DNA from: Sphingomonas sp. SORGH_AS_0950
GTDB taxonomy: Bacteria > Pseudomonadota > Alphaproteobacteria > Sphingomonadales > Sphingomonadaceae
DNA: 64,000 bases
Reading direction: 5' to 3'
Assembly: GCF_030818415.1 (NCBI RefSeq)
Contig: NZ_JAUTAE010000002.1
Location: 1-64,000, forward strand
Below are positions 1-9,450 of this stretch, piece by piece (position 1 is the first letter of the stretch; each line of letters begins with the position of its first letter). Under the pieces are notes generated by a model. The model worked only from the letters and a program-made list of their open reading frames with translations. It did not search any database and was not told the origin of the DNA. A program made the translations under genes and the position numbers.

Positions 1-3000
1 AAGGTCGCGCCCTGGCGGACCAGGAACTGCGCGGCGCTCATCGTCGACCCGGCGAAACCGACCAGGCGACCGCTGGTCATATCGACCGCGCCGAAGGCGG
101 CATTGCCCGACACCGTGGCATAGCCGCCGGTCATCGCCAGCGCCTCGACATTGGCGACGTTGGTGAAGGCGACCGGCGCGGCAGCGGTGCCGCCCGACAG
201 CGCGATCGTGTCGGTGCCCGCCCCGCCATCGACCGCGCCCGCAAAGGTGCCCGCGATGGTGAAGCGCTGGTTCCCGCCGGTGAAGGCGACCTGGCCCGCG
301 GTCAGGCTGCTGCCCGAGGCGATGGTCAGGTCGGTCGCGGCGTTGACCTGGGCATAGCTTTGCGCGCCCGTCAGGGTCAGCGCGCCGGTCCCTTCGGTCG
401 CCAGCGTCTCGAACCCGGTCAGCGTGCCCGCCGCCAGCATCTGGTTGCCCGCCAGCTCCAGCGTGGCGGTGTCGTTGCCCGCGCCGCCCGCGACGCTGCC
501 GATCAGGACCGAACCCGCCGCCAGGCGGAAGCTGTCATTGCCCGCGCCCAGGTCGATGACCCCGGCCAGCGTGCCGCCCCTGGCGACGGTCAGCGCCGTA
601 TCGCCGTCACCGAAGCCGAGCGGCGCCCCCTGCGACCCCAGCGAACCGGTGACGGTCAGCGCGTTGCCGGTCAGCGACACAGTCTCGAATCCGGTCGCCA
701 GCCCGCTCAGCACCACCGGCGCATTGGCGGTGAAGCGTAAGCTGTCGGTGCCCGCGCCGCCATCGTAACGGCCCGCCGCATTGGTCGTGCCCAGCGCCAG
801 CAGGTCGTCGCCCGCGCCCAGCGAAACGCTGGCGATGTCGCCATCGACGCGCAGCTGCTCGGCCGCGTCCGAGCCCGTGACCGATCCGATCCGGTTGCCC
901 GCCAGCGCGACGTTCAGCCCGGTGCCCGCCAGCGCGACCGTGTCGAAGCTCTGGTCGAGCGTCAGCGACAGCGTGCCGGTGCCGGTCACCGCCAGCTGCT
1001 GGAAATTGCTGCGCTGGCCGATGCCGCTGCGGTCGCCCGCCAGCAGCACACCGTACAGGTTGGTGCCCGTGCCGCCATCGAGAGTGCCCAGGACGCGCGA
1101 ATTGGGCCCCTCGACGAAGCTGTCATTCCCGCCGCCCAGCGCGACCGAACCGGCGATGGTGCCGGAATTGACGACCGTCTCGTTCGCATCGGTGCCGGTG
1201 ATGGTGACCGGGCCGGTGCTGGTCAGCGTCTGGCCCGCCGCGACGGTCACCGTTCCGCCCGCGACCCCGATCGTGTCGAAGCGGAAGGTACCGGCATAGG
1301 TGACATTGCCCTGTCCGACCTGGTTGAAGCGCTGGAAATTGACGAACTGGTCGCCATTGACCGTCCCGCCCCCGGTCGCGTCGACGATCAGGCTGTTCGT
1401 ACCCGTGCCGCCATCGACCGTCCCGACCAGCGTCGCGCTGGCGCGGTGCAGGAAGGTGTCGTCGCCCGCGCCGAGGAACACATTGCCCTCGATCCGGCCG
1501 TAATTCTCGATCCGGTCATTGCCGTCGCCCAGCGCGATCGACCCGAAAATGCTGCCGGTGTTGACGATCCTGTCGTCGGTCGCGCCGATGCTGTGGATCG
1601 CACCCGCCAGATAGGGACTGCCGATCTGGCGCACGAGGGTGTCATTCGCGGCCAGCGTGGTCCCCGCCCCGCCGCGAATCGTCCCGGCATTGGTCAGGTC
1701 GAGCGCGGCGCCGTTGGTCCTGACCGCGACGGACAGCGGCCCGGTCGCCTCGATCGTGCCGGTCGCGGCGTTGGTGATCGTGGCGGTTGCGGTGCCGTTG
1801 CCGAAGACCGACACGGCCGCGGCGATATAGGTGGTGGGTGCGGTGGGATCCTGCGGGACGCTGGCGCCCGCATAGGGATCGGTGATCGTCACCCCGCCGC
1901 CATTGGCGCGGATCGTGCCGCTGTTCGTGATGGCGATGCTCTGCGCGCCGGTGGTGGCGGTGCCGGAGCCGTTGAAACCGGCGCGGACGCCATAGGCCGA
2001 TGTCCCGCTGGCGTCGATCGTGCCGCTATTGTCGAGGCGGATCGAACCGCCCGTGCCCCGGTAATCGTCGATCGTCAGCAGGGCGGCCGATCGGCCCTGC
2101 CCGGTCGCGGTGATCGATCCGCTGTTGGTGACGGCGATCGCATAGGAGCGCGCGGCGTCCGATGCCGGCGTGCCGTAATAGGTGTAGCGGCCCGCATAGG
2201 CGTTGACGCCCTGGGTGACCGTGCCGCTGTTGTCGAACTGGATCGACCCGCCCAGGTCATTGTACAGCTGAAGCAGGACGCCCGATCGCCCCTCGTCGGT
2301 GGAGGCGATGGTGCCGCTGTTGGTCAGCGCGATCTTCTGCGGCTGCGGCGCGTCCGGGGGCGTCGTACCGTAATAGCTGTAGTCGCTGGCAAAGGCGTTG
2401 AACCCCTGGGCGATCGAACCGCTGTTGGTGGCGGTGATCGCCCCCCCATTGACCGACAGGTTGACACCGCGACGGCTGGCGTCGTTCAGGATGCTGCCCG
2501 AATTGGTAAAGCTCAGGTCGCCGACCGCATAGATGGAAACGGCGGTGCGCTTCAGCGCCGCATCGCCGACCGTCCCGCTGTTGGTGAAGCGCGAAACCTG
2601 GCCCGAGATGGCGCCCTTGACGACGGCCTGGTTGGTCAGCGCCGCCAGCATGGCCTGCGGCTGCAGCTGGTAGTAGGAATAATAGCTGTCGCCCAGCACC
2701 AGATCGCCATCGACATTCGCGGTGTTGACGATTTGGCCATCGCCCAGAATCCCCAGCGAGGCCAGCGCGGTCTGGGACTGGATGGTCACGACGGTATCGG
2801 CACCGATCGCCTGAAGGTCCTCACGCTCGAAGTTGACAGCGGTCAGGGTGCCCAGCGTCGCGGTCGTCGATTTTGTGAAGGCATGGCGATAGATGTCGAA
2901 CCCGCCGCCCCCGTCGATCGTGCCGCTGACGCCCGACTGGCCGTCGGTCTCGACGAACAGGTCGCTGCCGTCCCCGAAGCGCAGATTGCCGGTCAGCGTG

Positions 3001-5939
3001 CCTCCATTGGAGGTATAGATGGCATTGGAATAGGAGCGGCCGCCATAGCTGGCATAGCCCAGGTCGACATCGCCGGTGATCGTGCCCGCATTGACGATCT
3101 GGCCACCGCCCAGCCGGATGGCCAGTTGCCCGGTCGCGCCCGCGATCGTGCCACCGGCCAGATTGCGCAGCGTGGTGCCGTAACTGTAATTCTGGCCGAT
3201 CGCGATGCCGCCCGTGCTGGCGATGCGGCCGCTATTGTCGATCGTGCCGGTCGTATAGTCCATGATGACGGCGGTGCCCGCCACCTCGATCGTCCCGCTG
3301 TTGACCAGCGTGGTGAAGCCCGAGACGCCGGTCGCGGCGCGGCCGCCCGAGGCCTGGACGATGCGGCCGCTATTGGTGATGCTCTTGGCATATTGGATGC
3401 CCGCCGCGCCGTTCAGCGTGATCGTGCCGTCATTGGTCACGCTCTTGCCGCCCGAAATGGCGGTCAGCTGGCCATAGGTGGTCGGCCGCGTGTCGGCGAC
3501 GCTGATCGTGCCCGCATTGGTGAAGCTGTCCTCGCTGCCCAGCGAAACGGCATTGCCCGCATAGACGTTCGTGTTCGACACCGCGAGCGACAGCGCGCCG
3601 CGGCTGGTGATGGTCAGCGCATTGGCGGTATAGGTTTCGCCCGGTGCCTGGCTGCGCGAGGTCAGCTGGATCACCGAACCGGCGGTGCTGGCGATATCGG
3701 CGGTCAGGTCGACCGTCCCCTGCCCCGCCAGATAGAGCGGTCGCGTCGAGGCGGCGCCGGTCAGGGTCAGCTTGGCCTTGTCGAACAGTTCATAGCCGAG
3801 GGTGACGAACGGGCTGGTGGTCGGCAGGGTCGCGGCCGTGTCGGCCCGCACGCGCAGGCGCAGCCCCGCGCTCGCCCCCGACACCGTGCCGGTGATCCCG
3901 GCGAAGCGGTCGCCGCTGCTGCCGGCGAGTTCGGTGACGAGCAGATCGCCGCTCGTCAGCGTCAGATTGCCGTTCAGCACACCGCCCGGCAGCGCGAAAT
4001 AGGTGTTGTTGTTGCCGTAATAGCTGGTCGACGAGGACGGGCCGAAGGTGACGTCGCCGTTGATCGTGCCCGCATTGGCGATGCGGGCATTGAACACCGC
4101 GAAATCGCCGTTCGGCCCGATACCGCGCGTGCCCCCGGTGACGACGCCGCCCGCCTGGTTGTTGAGCACGCCATAATAGTCGATGAACACGCCGGTCCCG
4201 GTCGCGGTGATCGTGCCGCTGTTGCTCAGGCTGCTCGACAGCTTGAGCCCGGCGGTCGTGCCCTCGATCCGGCCGGTGTTGGTCCAGTTCGAGCCCGACG
4301 AGCCCGACAGGATCGCACCCACCCCGCCGGTCGAGCGGATCGTGCCCGAATTGGCGAAGCTCGGCCCGAACAGCGACACCGCGGTGCCGCTGGCGGTGAT
4401 CGTGCCCGAATTGACGAACGCACCCTGCGAGTTGAACGAGACGCCGCCCCCGGTCGCGGTCACGGTGCCGCTATTCTCGAAACGGTTCGCATAGTTCATC
4501 GAGACGGCATAGAGGCCGATCTGCGCTCCCGTGCCGATGATGCTGCCCGCATTGGTGACGCTGGGCGAACCGGACGAACCATATTCATCGGACAGCACGG
4601 TGCCGGTGTCGCTCAGCGCGGCGTTGTTGACGACCGCTCCGCCGCCCGCGACCCGCAACGGCCCCGCCACCGCAAAGTCCTTGGCCAAGGTGGTTGTCGT
4701 CTTGGTATCGGGAGCGAGGGTCAGCTGTTCGAAATTGGTCGGCAGAGTCAGCGCCGAGGACAGGGTCGTATCGCTGGTGAAGCGGATGCGCAGCGTGTCG
4801 GTGCCCGCCCCGCCGTCGATCGTACCGCTGATCCCGGTGCGGATCGCGCCGTTCGCATAGCCGACGATCAGCGTGTCGTTGCCCGATGAATAGGATACAT
4901 TGCTCGAGCCGAAGCTCACATTACCGACAATCGTGCCCGTGCTGTTATCGATGACGGTGTTGCCGAACGAGACCGGATTTGGTGTCGCAATGACATCGCC
5001 CGTGATCGTCCCGGAATTGGTCAAACTAAAGCCCACACCCGCCTGGATCGCGGTCGTACCAGCGGTCGTGATCTGGCCACCCGCTGCGTTGATTATTGTG
5101 AGCGATGTGCCGGTGATGGCCGCGCCAGTTCCGCCATTGCTGATCGTGCCGCTGTTGGTCAGCGTAATCGAGCGTGCATTGGCCAGCGTCGCGGCGCTGC
5201 CGCTGTTGCCGATCGTGCCGCTGTTCGTCCAGCCATAGCCAGAGAACGCCGCGCTATAGGTCGCGCCCACATCGATCGCGCTGCGGCTGCCGCCATCGAT
5301 GGTGCCGGCATTGGTCAGCGTGCCGACGGGGCCGCTGATCGCGCCGATCGTGCCGCCTGCGCGGTTGGTGATCGTCTGGAAGCCCGCATAGGTCGGGTTG
5401 CTCGACAGCAGCGCATAGCCGTCCGAGCCGGTCCCCGTGCCGCTGATCGTGCCGCTATTGTCGATCGACGCGGTCGTGCTGCCATAGCCGTTGCCGGTCT
5501 GGCCGATGACGATGCCGTTCGTGCCGCTGATGCTGCCGCCCGCGCGCACCGTCACCGACAGCTGGCCGCTGGAATAGCTGTTGGCGGTGGTCTGGCGGAC
5601 GAACTGCACGCCGGTCTGGCCTGCGCCATCGACCCGGCCGCCCACGGTCAGCACCCCATAGGGATAGCTGGTGGCCGAGGTCGGGATCGCGAAGGCGATG
5701 GCGGGTGCGCCGCTGTTCGTCACCGTCGCCCCGGTCGCCACATCGACCGTGGTGCCCGAGGTCGTGACGGTCAGGCCGTTGCTGTCGGTGCCGCTGCACG
5801 TCGTCGTCGTGTTGGCCTGGGTCGGATCGGGGGTGCATTGGGCGAAGGCCGGGCCCGCCACCATCACCGCAAGCAGAATGGCACTCGATTCCAGAGCGCG
5901 CGCCTTCACCTGCCGAGCGCGCGACATTGCCTTCACCAT
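1..5939 (-). CDS. Giant autotransporter-like repeat protein (C-terminus outside window)
   Basis: About 1,979 codons are open in one reverse frame and continue past the left edge. The protein starts with a hydrophobic signal peptide (residues about 17-34, ending AGPAFAQ). Dozens of degenerate NSGTI/NAGTI-type repeats follow to about residue 1,450, as in passenger domains of type V autotransporters that fold as beta-helices. After that come glycine/aspartate stretches such as GDGNDR, GAGDD and GGAGND, which resemble calcium-binding repeats. The C-terminal beta-barrel expected of an autotransporter is not in the window, so secretion type is inferred. Likely role: cell-surface adhesin or matrix protein. 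The start ATG at 5939 precedes the signal peptide directly. A 1,147-codon open frame on the opposite strand is only its antisense shadow. Size and repeats make assembly errors possible. Confidence 0.85.
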   Translation of the reverse strand, partial: MVKAMSRARQVKARALESSAILLAVMVAGPAFAQCTPDPTQANTTTTCSGTDSNGLTVTTSGTTVDVATGATVTNSGAPAIAFAIPTSATSYPYGVLTVGGRVDGAGQTGVQFVRQTTANSYSSGQLSVTVRAGGSISGTNGIVIGQTGNGYGSTTASIDNSGTISGTGTGSDGYALLSSNPTYAGFQTITNRAGGTIGAISGPVGTLTNAGTIDGGSRSAIDVGATYSAAFSGYGWTNSGTIGNSGSAATLANARSITLTNSGTISNGGTGAAITGTSLTIINAAGGQITTAGTTAIQAGVGFSLTNSGTITGDVIATPNPVSFGNTVIDNSTGTIVGNVSFGSSNVSYSSGNDTLIVGYANGAIRTGISGTIDGGAGTDTLRIRFTSDTTLSSALTLPTNFEQLTLAPDTKTTTTLAKDFAVAGPLRVAGGGAVVNNAALSDTGTVLSDEYGSSGSPSVTNAGSIIGTGAQIGLYAVSMNYANRFENSGTVTATGGGVSFNSQGAFVNSGTITASGTAVSLFGPSFANSGTIRSTGGVGAILSGSSGSNWTNTGRIEGTTAGLKLSSSLSNSGTITATGTGVFIDYYGVLNNQAGGVVTGGTRGIGPNGDFAVFNARIANAGTINGDVTFGPSSSTSYYGNNNTYFALPGGVLNGNLTLTSGDLLVTELAGSSGDRFAGITGTVSGASAGLRLRVRADTAATLPTTSPFVTLGYELFDKAKLTLTGAASTRPLYLAGQGTVDLTADIASTAGSVIQLTSRSQAPGETYTANALTITSRGALSLAVSNTNVYAGNAVSLGSEDSFTNAGTISVADTRPTTYGQLTAISGGKSVTNDGTITLNGAAGIQYAKSITNSGRIVQASGGRAATGVSGFTTLVNSGTIEVAGTAVIMDYTTGTIDNSGRIASTGGIAIGQNYSYGTTLRNLAGGTIAGATGQLAIRLGGGQIVNAGTITGDVDLGYASYGGRSYSNAIYTSNGGTLTGNLRFGDGSDLFVETDGQSGVSGTIDGGGGFDIYRHAFTKSTTATLGTLTAVNFEREDLQAIGADTVVTIQSQTALASLGILGDGQIVNTANVDGDLVLGDSYYSYYQLQPQAMLAALTNQAVVKGAISGQVSRFTNSGTVGDAALKRTAVSIYAVGDLSFTNSGSILNDASRRGVNLSVNGGAITATNSGSIAQGFNAFASDYSYYGTTPPDAPQPQKIALTNSGTIASTDEGRSGVLLQLYNDLGGSIQFDNSGTVTQGVNAYAGRYTYYGTPASDAARSYAIAVTNSGSITATGQGRSAALLTIDDYRGTGGSIRLDNSGTIDASGTSAYGVRAGFNGSGTATTGAQSIAITNSGTIRANGGGVTITDPYAGASVPQDPTAPTTYIAAAVSVFGNGTATATITNAATGTIEATGPLSVAVRTNGAALDLTNAGTIRGGAGTTLAANDTLVRQIGSPYLAGAIHSIGATDDRIVNTGSIFGSIALGDGNDRIENYGRIEGNVFLGAGDDTFLHRASATLVGTVDGGTGTNSLIVDATGGGTVNGDQFVNFQRFNQVGQGNVTYAGTFRFDTIGVAGGTVTVAAGQTLTSTGPVTITGTDANETVVNSGTIAGSVALGGGNDSFVEGPNSRVLGTLDGGTGTNLYGVLLAGDRSGIGQRSNFQQLAVTGTGTLSLTLDQSFDTVALAGTGLNVALAGNRIGSVTGSDAAEQLRVDGDIASVSLGAGDDLLALGTTNAAGRYDGGAGTDSLRFTANAPVVLSGLATGFETVSLTGNALTVTGSLGSQGAPLGFGDGDTALTVARGGTLAGVIDLGAGNDSFRLAAGSVLIGSVAGGAGNDTATLELAGNQMLAAGTLTGFETLATEGTGALTLTGAQSYAQVNAATDLTIASGSSLTAGQVAFTGGNQRFTIAGTFAGAVDGGAGTDTIALSGGTAAAPVAFTNVANVEALAMTGGYATVSGNAAFGAVDMTSGRLVGFAGSTMSAAQFLVRQGAT

Positions 5940-5984
5940 TTTTCGAAACCCCTAATTGTCGGACGATTCCTATGATGAAGTCGG

Positions 5985-6009
5985 CGTCATGTCACGTGAA
6001 TTCATGACG
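5985..6009. promoter_or_regulatory. Inverted repeat upstream of the autotransporter-like gene
   Basis: Perfect 7 bp arms CGTCATG and CATGACG are separated by 11 bp, about 46 bp upstream of the autotransporter-like start codon. Another GTCAT lies just beyond. This could be an operator or a small hairpin in the 5' leader. No matching regulator can be assigned. Confidence 0.35.
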
Positions 6010-6167
6010 CGATCGTCATAACGAAATAAAGTCATTTCTCTTTTCTTGGCACGACCGGGGTTACCGAATTTCCATCATTGACGGCTCGGGGGTCGGAAAG
6101 GATCGGGCGATCCGATCACTTGCGCGGCCAGTTGCCGGTCGACGGCACCGAAGCAAATCGGCACCGC

Positions 6168-6701
6168 TCAGGGATGCGGCGTCAGTACATGGTCCGGATC
6201 GAGCAGTTCCAGCGCCGCGCCCTCTCTCGATTCGTCGGCCCCCGGTCCGTCCGCACGGTGCCAGCGCCACAGGACCAGCGCGGTGCCGCCCGGATTTTGC
6301 GCGGAGGGGACCAGCGCGCCTTCCGCGCCGCTCGCGATCAGCGCCTGCGCCAGCGCCCAGCTCGGCGGGCGGCCGCCTTCGATCCCGGCGATGGCCTTCC
6401 AGGGTGCGGCCAGGGCCTGGGCGATCCGCTCGTCGGCCGCGCGGCCCTGTCCGTCGGTCAGGTCGGCGATCGCGGTCGCGTCCAGGCGATAGGGGGCGAG
6501 CGTGCCGGGCTTGGCGAGGCCCTGATAATATTCGGCGATGGCGGTGGCGTGGTCGGTGCCCAGATAGAGCGCCGCCTGCCCCGGCGCGTTCCAGCGGCCG
6601 CCATGCCGCCGCGCCCCCTCCCCCGACCAGGGATCGCGTTGATAGCGGATCGCCAGCATCCGCCAGAGCGGGCAGCGCAGCGCGCGCAGGGGATAGGCCA
6701 C
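6168..6701 (-). CDS. RES-domain toxin (NAD+-targeting family)
   Basis: A 177-residue protein of the RES family, whose members are toxins that degrade or phosphorolyse NAD+ or modify targets with it. Visible features are LWRM near residue 13, the GGRWN motif at about 34-38 with its conserved Arg, and AIAEYY at about 54-59 with the conserved Glu. The frame has no ATG at the right place. The GTG at 6701 is chosen because an AAGGGGGA Shine-Dalgarno lies just before it and it leaves the family N-terminus (AYPLR..CPLWR) intact. It follows the antitoxin gene by 17 bp in the order typical of the family (antitoxin first), so the two form one operon. Function is inferred from the family. Confidence 0.85.
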   Translation of the reverse strand: MAYPLRALRCPLWRMLAIRYQRDPWSGEGARRHGGRWNAPGQAALYLGTDHATAIAEYYQGLAKPGTLAPYRLDATAIADLTDGQGRAADERIAQALAAPWKAIAGIEGGRPPSWALAQALIASGAEGALVPSAQNPGGTALVLWRWHRADGPGADESREGAALELLDPDHVLTPHP

Positions 6702-6718
6702 CCCGTCCCCCTTGGCCG

Positions 6719-7069
6719 TCAGGAATAGACCCCCTCGGCCATGCGATCCAGGTCGCCCAGGACCAGCGCGGCATGGCCTTCCTCGACCAGCTGTTCGGGG
6801 GTCTTGCCGAAACCGGGCAGCGGCTGGTGGCGGAACCAGATGATCGCGCGCCCCTCGTCGCCCGACAGTTCGGCCGCGCGCGCGATGATGCGGGCGATCT
6901 CGCCGAGCCGCGCCTGGACCGCCGGGCTTCCCGGCTTGGCGGCCATGGTGTTGCGGTTGACCTGCGCCAGCTTGGCCAGCCGGGTCAGCGGCAGCCGCAA
7001 CCGCTCGGCCATGCGGCGCGGGGCGATCATGTCGTGATCGCGGATATCGTCGAGAAAGGCGGCGAGCAT
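6719..7069 (-). CDS. Xre/MbcA/ParS-type antitoxin (DUF2384)
   Basis: A 116-residue protein with an N-terminal helix-turn-helix-like part (LTRLAKLAQVNRNTMAAKPGS) and a C-terminal domain ending in a typical DUF2384 pattern (WFRHQPLPGFGKTPEQL, then a leucine-rich tail). Such proteins bind and neutralise RES toxins and repress the shared operon. The ATG at 7069 is preferred over a GTG two codons upstream because AAGGAG sits 7 bases ahead of it. It is immediately followed by the RES toxin. It probably autoregulates through the promoter region at about 7080-7215, shared with the divergent AraC gene. Confidence 0.85.
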   Translation of the reverse strand: MLAAFLDDIRDHDMIAPRRMAERLRLPLTRLAKLAQVNRNTMAAKPGSPAVQARLGEIARIIARAAELSGDEGRAIIWFRHQPLPGFGKTPEQLVEEGHAALVLGDLDRMAEGVYS

Positions 7070-7216
7070 CGGCACACTCCTTGCCCGTTATATGCCTGTT
7101 TCCTGCCCTATTCGCAAGACGCGCCTGGAAAGGCGGAGCCATTGCGGCCATCGGGAATTGATCCACATCACCCATCCGGCATCGGGATCGAAGAGGGTGA
7201 GGATCGGGAGCGGGAT

Positions 7217-8203
7217 TTGAAGGAAGCGATCGGCTTTTCCAGCGAGGGCCTGGCCGAGGATGTCGCCTTTGCCCGCTACCGCGAACTCTATGCGCAAGGG
7301 GCCGATGTGGTGCGGCTGGACGGCCCGTTCCGGGCGCGCGTCACCGGCTGGCGCTTTCGCCACCTGCTGCTGTTCGAACGGCATCTGTCGGGCATGGCGC
7401 ATGCGCGCGAGGAGCGGGTGCAGGCCGACGGTTTCGACCATATCGTCCTCCACCATGTCCTGTCGGGCACGCTGGTCGGCCATCCGCGCAGCGGGTTCGA
7501 GCACGCGGGGCCGGGCGACATCGTGTTTCTCGACACGCGGCGCGGCCACAGGACCGAGGCGCGCGACCTGCACATGATCACCGCCAGCATCGCGCGCGAT
7601 CTGGTCCATGCGGCGCTGGGCAGTCTGGGGGCGCTGCATGGCCAGGTCGCGCACGCGCCCGACACCGCGATGCTGGGGGATTTCCTGCAATCGCTGGTCC
7701 GCCATGCGCCGATGCTCGACGACGGGCACGACCGCGCCTTTGCCCGCGCGCTGATCGAGCTGCTGCCGACCGCGCTGGGCGGCCCGCGCGACGTGGCGGT
7801 GGAGGCGCGGCGCCAGGACCATCTGCGGCGCGAGGCGGTCGACCGGCTGATCGACCGCGAAATCGCCGACCCGCAGCTGACCGGCACGGCCATCGCCGAG
7901 CGGGTCGGCCTGTCGCGCGCGACGCTCTATCGCCTGTACGAGCGCAATGGCGGGATCGCGCGCTATGTCCGGCATCGTCGGGTCGACGCGGTCCGCCGGG
8001 CGCTGGAGGGGACGGTTCCCGTATCGCTGGACGAGCTGGCGCGGGCTTATGGGCTGGGCGATGCGGCCGGGCTGACCCGCGCCTTTCGCGCCGAACATGA
8101 TGTCGACCCCGACGCCTATCGGGCCCGGATGCGCCAGAGCCAGGCGGACAGCGCCACAATGGGGGCGCGGCGCTGGAACGGCTGGATGACCGAACTGGAC
8201 TAG
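7217..8203 (+). CDS. AraC-family transcriptional regulator
   Basis: A 328-residue regulator. The N-terminal about 200 residues resemble the AraC-binding-like cupin domain (LVGHPRSGFEHAGPGDIVFLDT). The C-terminal AraC DNA-binding domain has its first helix-turn-helix at about 240-265 (LTGTAIAERVGLSRATLYRLY) and a second near 285-310 (LDELARAYGLGDAAGLTRAF). No ATG precedes the domain. TTG at 7217 is chosen because GGGAG lies 6 bases ahead. It is divergent from the toxin-antitoxin pair and convergent with the MFS gene; the two stop codons overlap inside a CTAG. The effector and targets are unknown. The adjacent transporter is a possible target. Confidence 0.8.
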   Translation: MKEAIGFSSEGLAEDVAFARYRELYAQGADVVRLDGPFRARVTGWRFRHLLLFERHLSGMAHAREERVQADGFDHIVLHHVLSGTLVGHPRSGFEHAGPGDIVFLDTRRGHRTEARDLHMITASIARDLVHAALGSLGALHGQVAHAPDTAMLGDFLQSLVRHAPMLDDGHDRAFARALIELLPTALGGPRDVAVEARRQDHLRREAVDRLIDREIADPQLTGTAIAERVGLSRATLYRLYERNGGIARYVRHRRVDAVRRALEGTVPVSLDELARAYGLGDAAGLTRAFRAEHDVDPDAYRARMRQSQADSATMGARRWNGWMTELD

Positions 8204-9435
8204 CGGGCGCGCCGATAGGCGAGCAGCGCCGCGCCGCACCCCAGCGCGCAGGTCGCGCCCAGTACCAGCGCCACCGCATCGGCCAGTCCGGTCAGCGCAT
8301 GGCTGGCGATCCCGACCAGCCAGGGGCCCAGCGCGGTGCCCGACAGGGTGATGACCGTCAGGAAGATCGCCGTCGCCTCGACCCGGAGGGCGGACGCGAT
8401 GCGCGCCTGAAGCCCGATCAGCCCGTTGGCCAGCGTCACCGACAGGCCGATGACCGCAACGGCCAGCGCCGCCAGCGTCCCGCCCCAGTCCCCGCCCCAC
8501 GTCAGCGGCCACAGCGCCAGGCCGCACAGCCCCAGGCCCAGCAGCATCAGGCCGGGCGTGGTCCCCCTCCCCCGCCCCAGACGGTCGGACAGCCAGCCGC
8601 CCAGCCCATGGCCCAGCACCCCCGCCACCATCATCACCAGCCCGACCTGCGCGCCCGCCAGCGGCGGGGTCAGGCCATGCTGCCGGATCATCAGGCTGGC
8701 CGACCAGCTGGTCAGCGACTGGAGCGCCAGCGCGGCGCACAGCGCGGACAGGATATGCGGAACGAGGCTCGCGCGGTCGGCGATCATCGCGCGCAGCGCC
8801 TGGCGCATCCGGATCGCGGCGCTGCCCGGCCGGGCGACGGGATCGGGCCTTCGCCCCACATGCCAGGCGAGCGGCAGGCCGACCCCCCCCATCGCGAACA
8901 GCACGAGCCGCCACGGCGCCAGCCCGGTTGCCGGTGCCAATCCGGCGAACAGCGCGAGCAGCGCACCGCCCCCGATCATCGCCAGCCCCCGGCCCAGCGA
9001 GGCCCCGGCGGTGAACAAGGCGATGCCGCGCCCGCGATGGCCGGGCTCCATGGCAATCGCGATCAGCCCGACCGCGGCGGGGCCGATCGCGGCCTGGGCC
9101 AGCCCCATCAGCATCCGGGCGGGGACCAGCAGGGCGACCGACGCCGCGCATCCGCACAGGATCGTCGCGACGCTCGACCCCAGAAGCGCCAGCGCCAGCA
9201 ACCGCGCCAGCGGCCATCGCCGCGCCGCCAGCACCATCGGGACGATCGCCAGCCCATGGACCAGCGCGAAGGCGGGCCCCTGGACGAAGCCGATCGCGTC
9301 GTCGCCCAGATGCAGCTCGGCCTTGATCGGCTCGACCAGCACGGACAGCAGGAAACGGTCGCCGACCGCCAGCATATGGACCAGCGCCATCAGCACCGCG
9401 ACGCCATATCCCCTGTGCGGTGTCGATCGCGTCAC
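8200..9435 (-). CDS. Major facilitator superfamily transporter
   Basis: A 411-residue inner-membrane protein with about 12 hydrophobic segments and the MFS loop 2-3 region after TM2 (LAARRWPLARLLALALL, a weak version of motif A). A second motif-A-like loop (GWLSDRLGRGRG) lies near residue 275, between the two six-helix halves. It probably belongs to the organic-anion or sugar-acid type of MFS carriers, but the substrate cannot be read from sequence. GTG start at 9435. It lies 15 bp downstream of the SRAP-like gene on the same strand, so the two may be co-transcribed. Its stop codon overlaps that of the convergent AraC gene. Confidence 0.85.
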   Translation of the reverse strand: MTRSTPHRGYGVAVLMALVHMLAVGDRFLLSVLVEPIKAELHLGDDAIGFVQGPAFALVHGLAIVPMVLAARRWPLARLLALALLGSSVATILCGCAASVALLVPARMLMGLAQAAIGPAAVGLIAIAMEPGHRGRGIALFTAGASLGRGLAMIGGGALLALFAGLAPATGLAPWRLVLFAMGGVGLPLAWHVGRRPDPVARPGSAAIRMRQALRAMIADRASLVPHILSALCAALALQSLTSWSASLMIRQHGLTPPLAGAQVGLVMMVAGVLGHGLGGWLSDRLGRGRGTTPGLMLLGLGLCGLALWPLTWGGDWGGTLAALAVAVIGLSVTLANGLIGLQARIASALRVEATAIFLTVITLSGTALGPWLVGIASHALTGLADAVALVLGATCALGCGAALLAYRRAR

Positions 9436-9450
9436 GCAATGCCCCTGGCG

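Noticed and set aside
1446..4889. A 1,147-codon open frame on the plus strand
   Set aside because: It is exactly antisense, codon for codon, to the autotransporter-like gene; its Arg/Gly/Asp/Ala composition is typical of a shadow of repetitive high-GC coding sequence.
6404..7216. N-terminal half of a long plus-strand frame joined to the AraC gene
   Set aside because: Its composition is that of antisense sequence to the toxin-antitoxin pair; the AraC protein begins only at about 7217, where a ribosome-binding site and family similarity begin.
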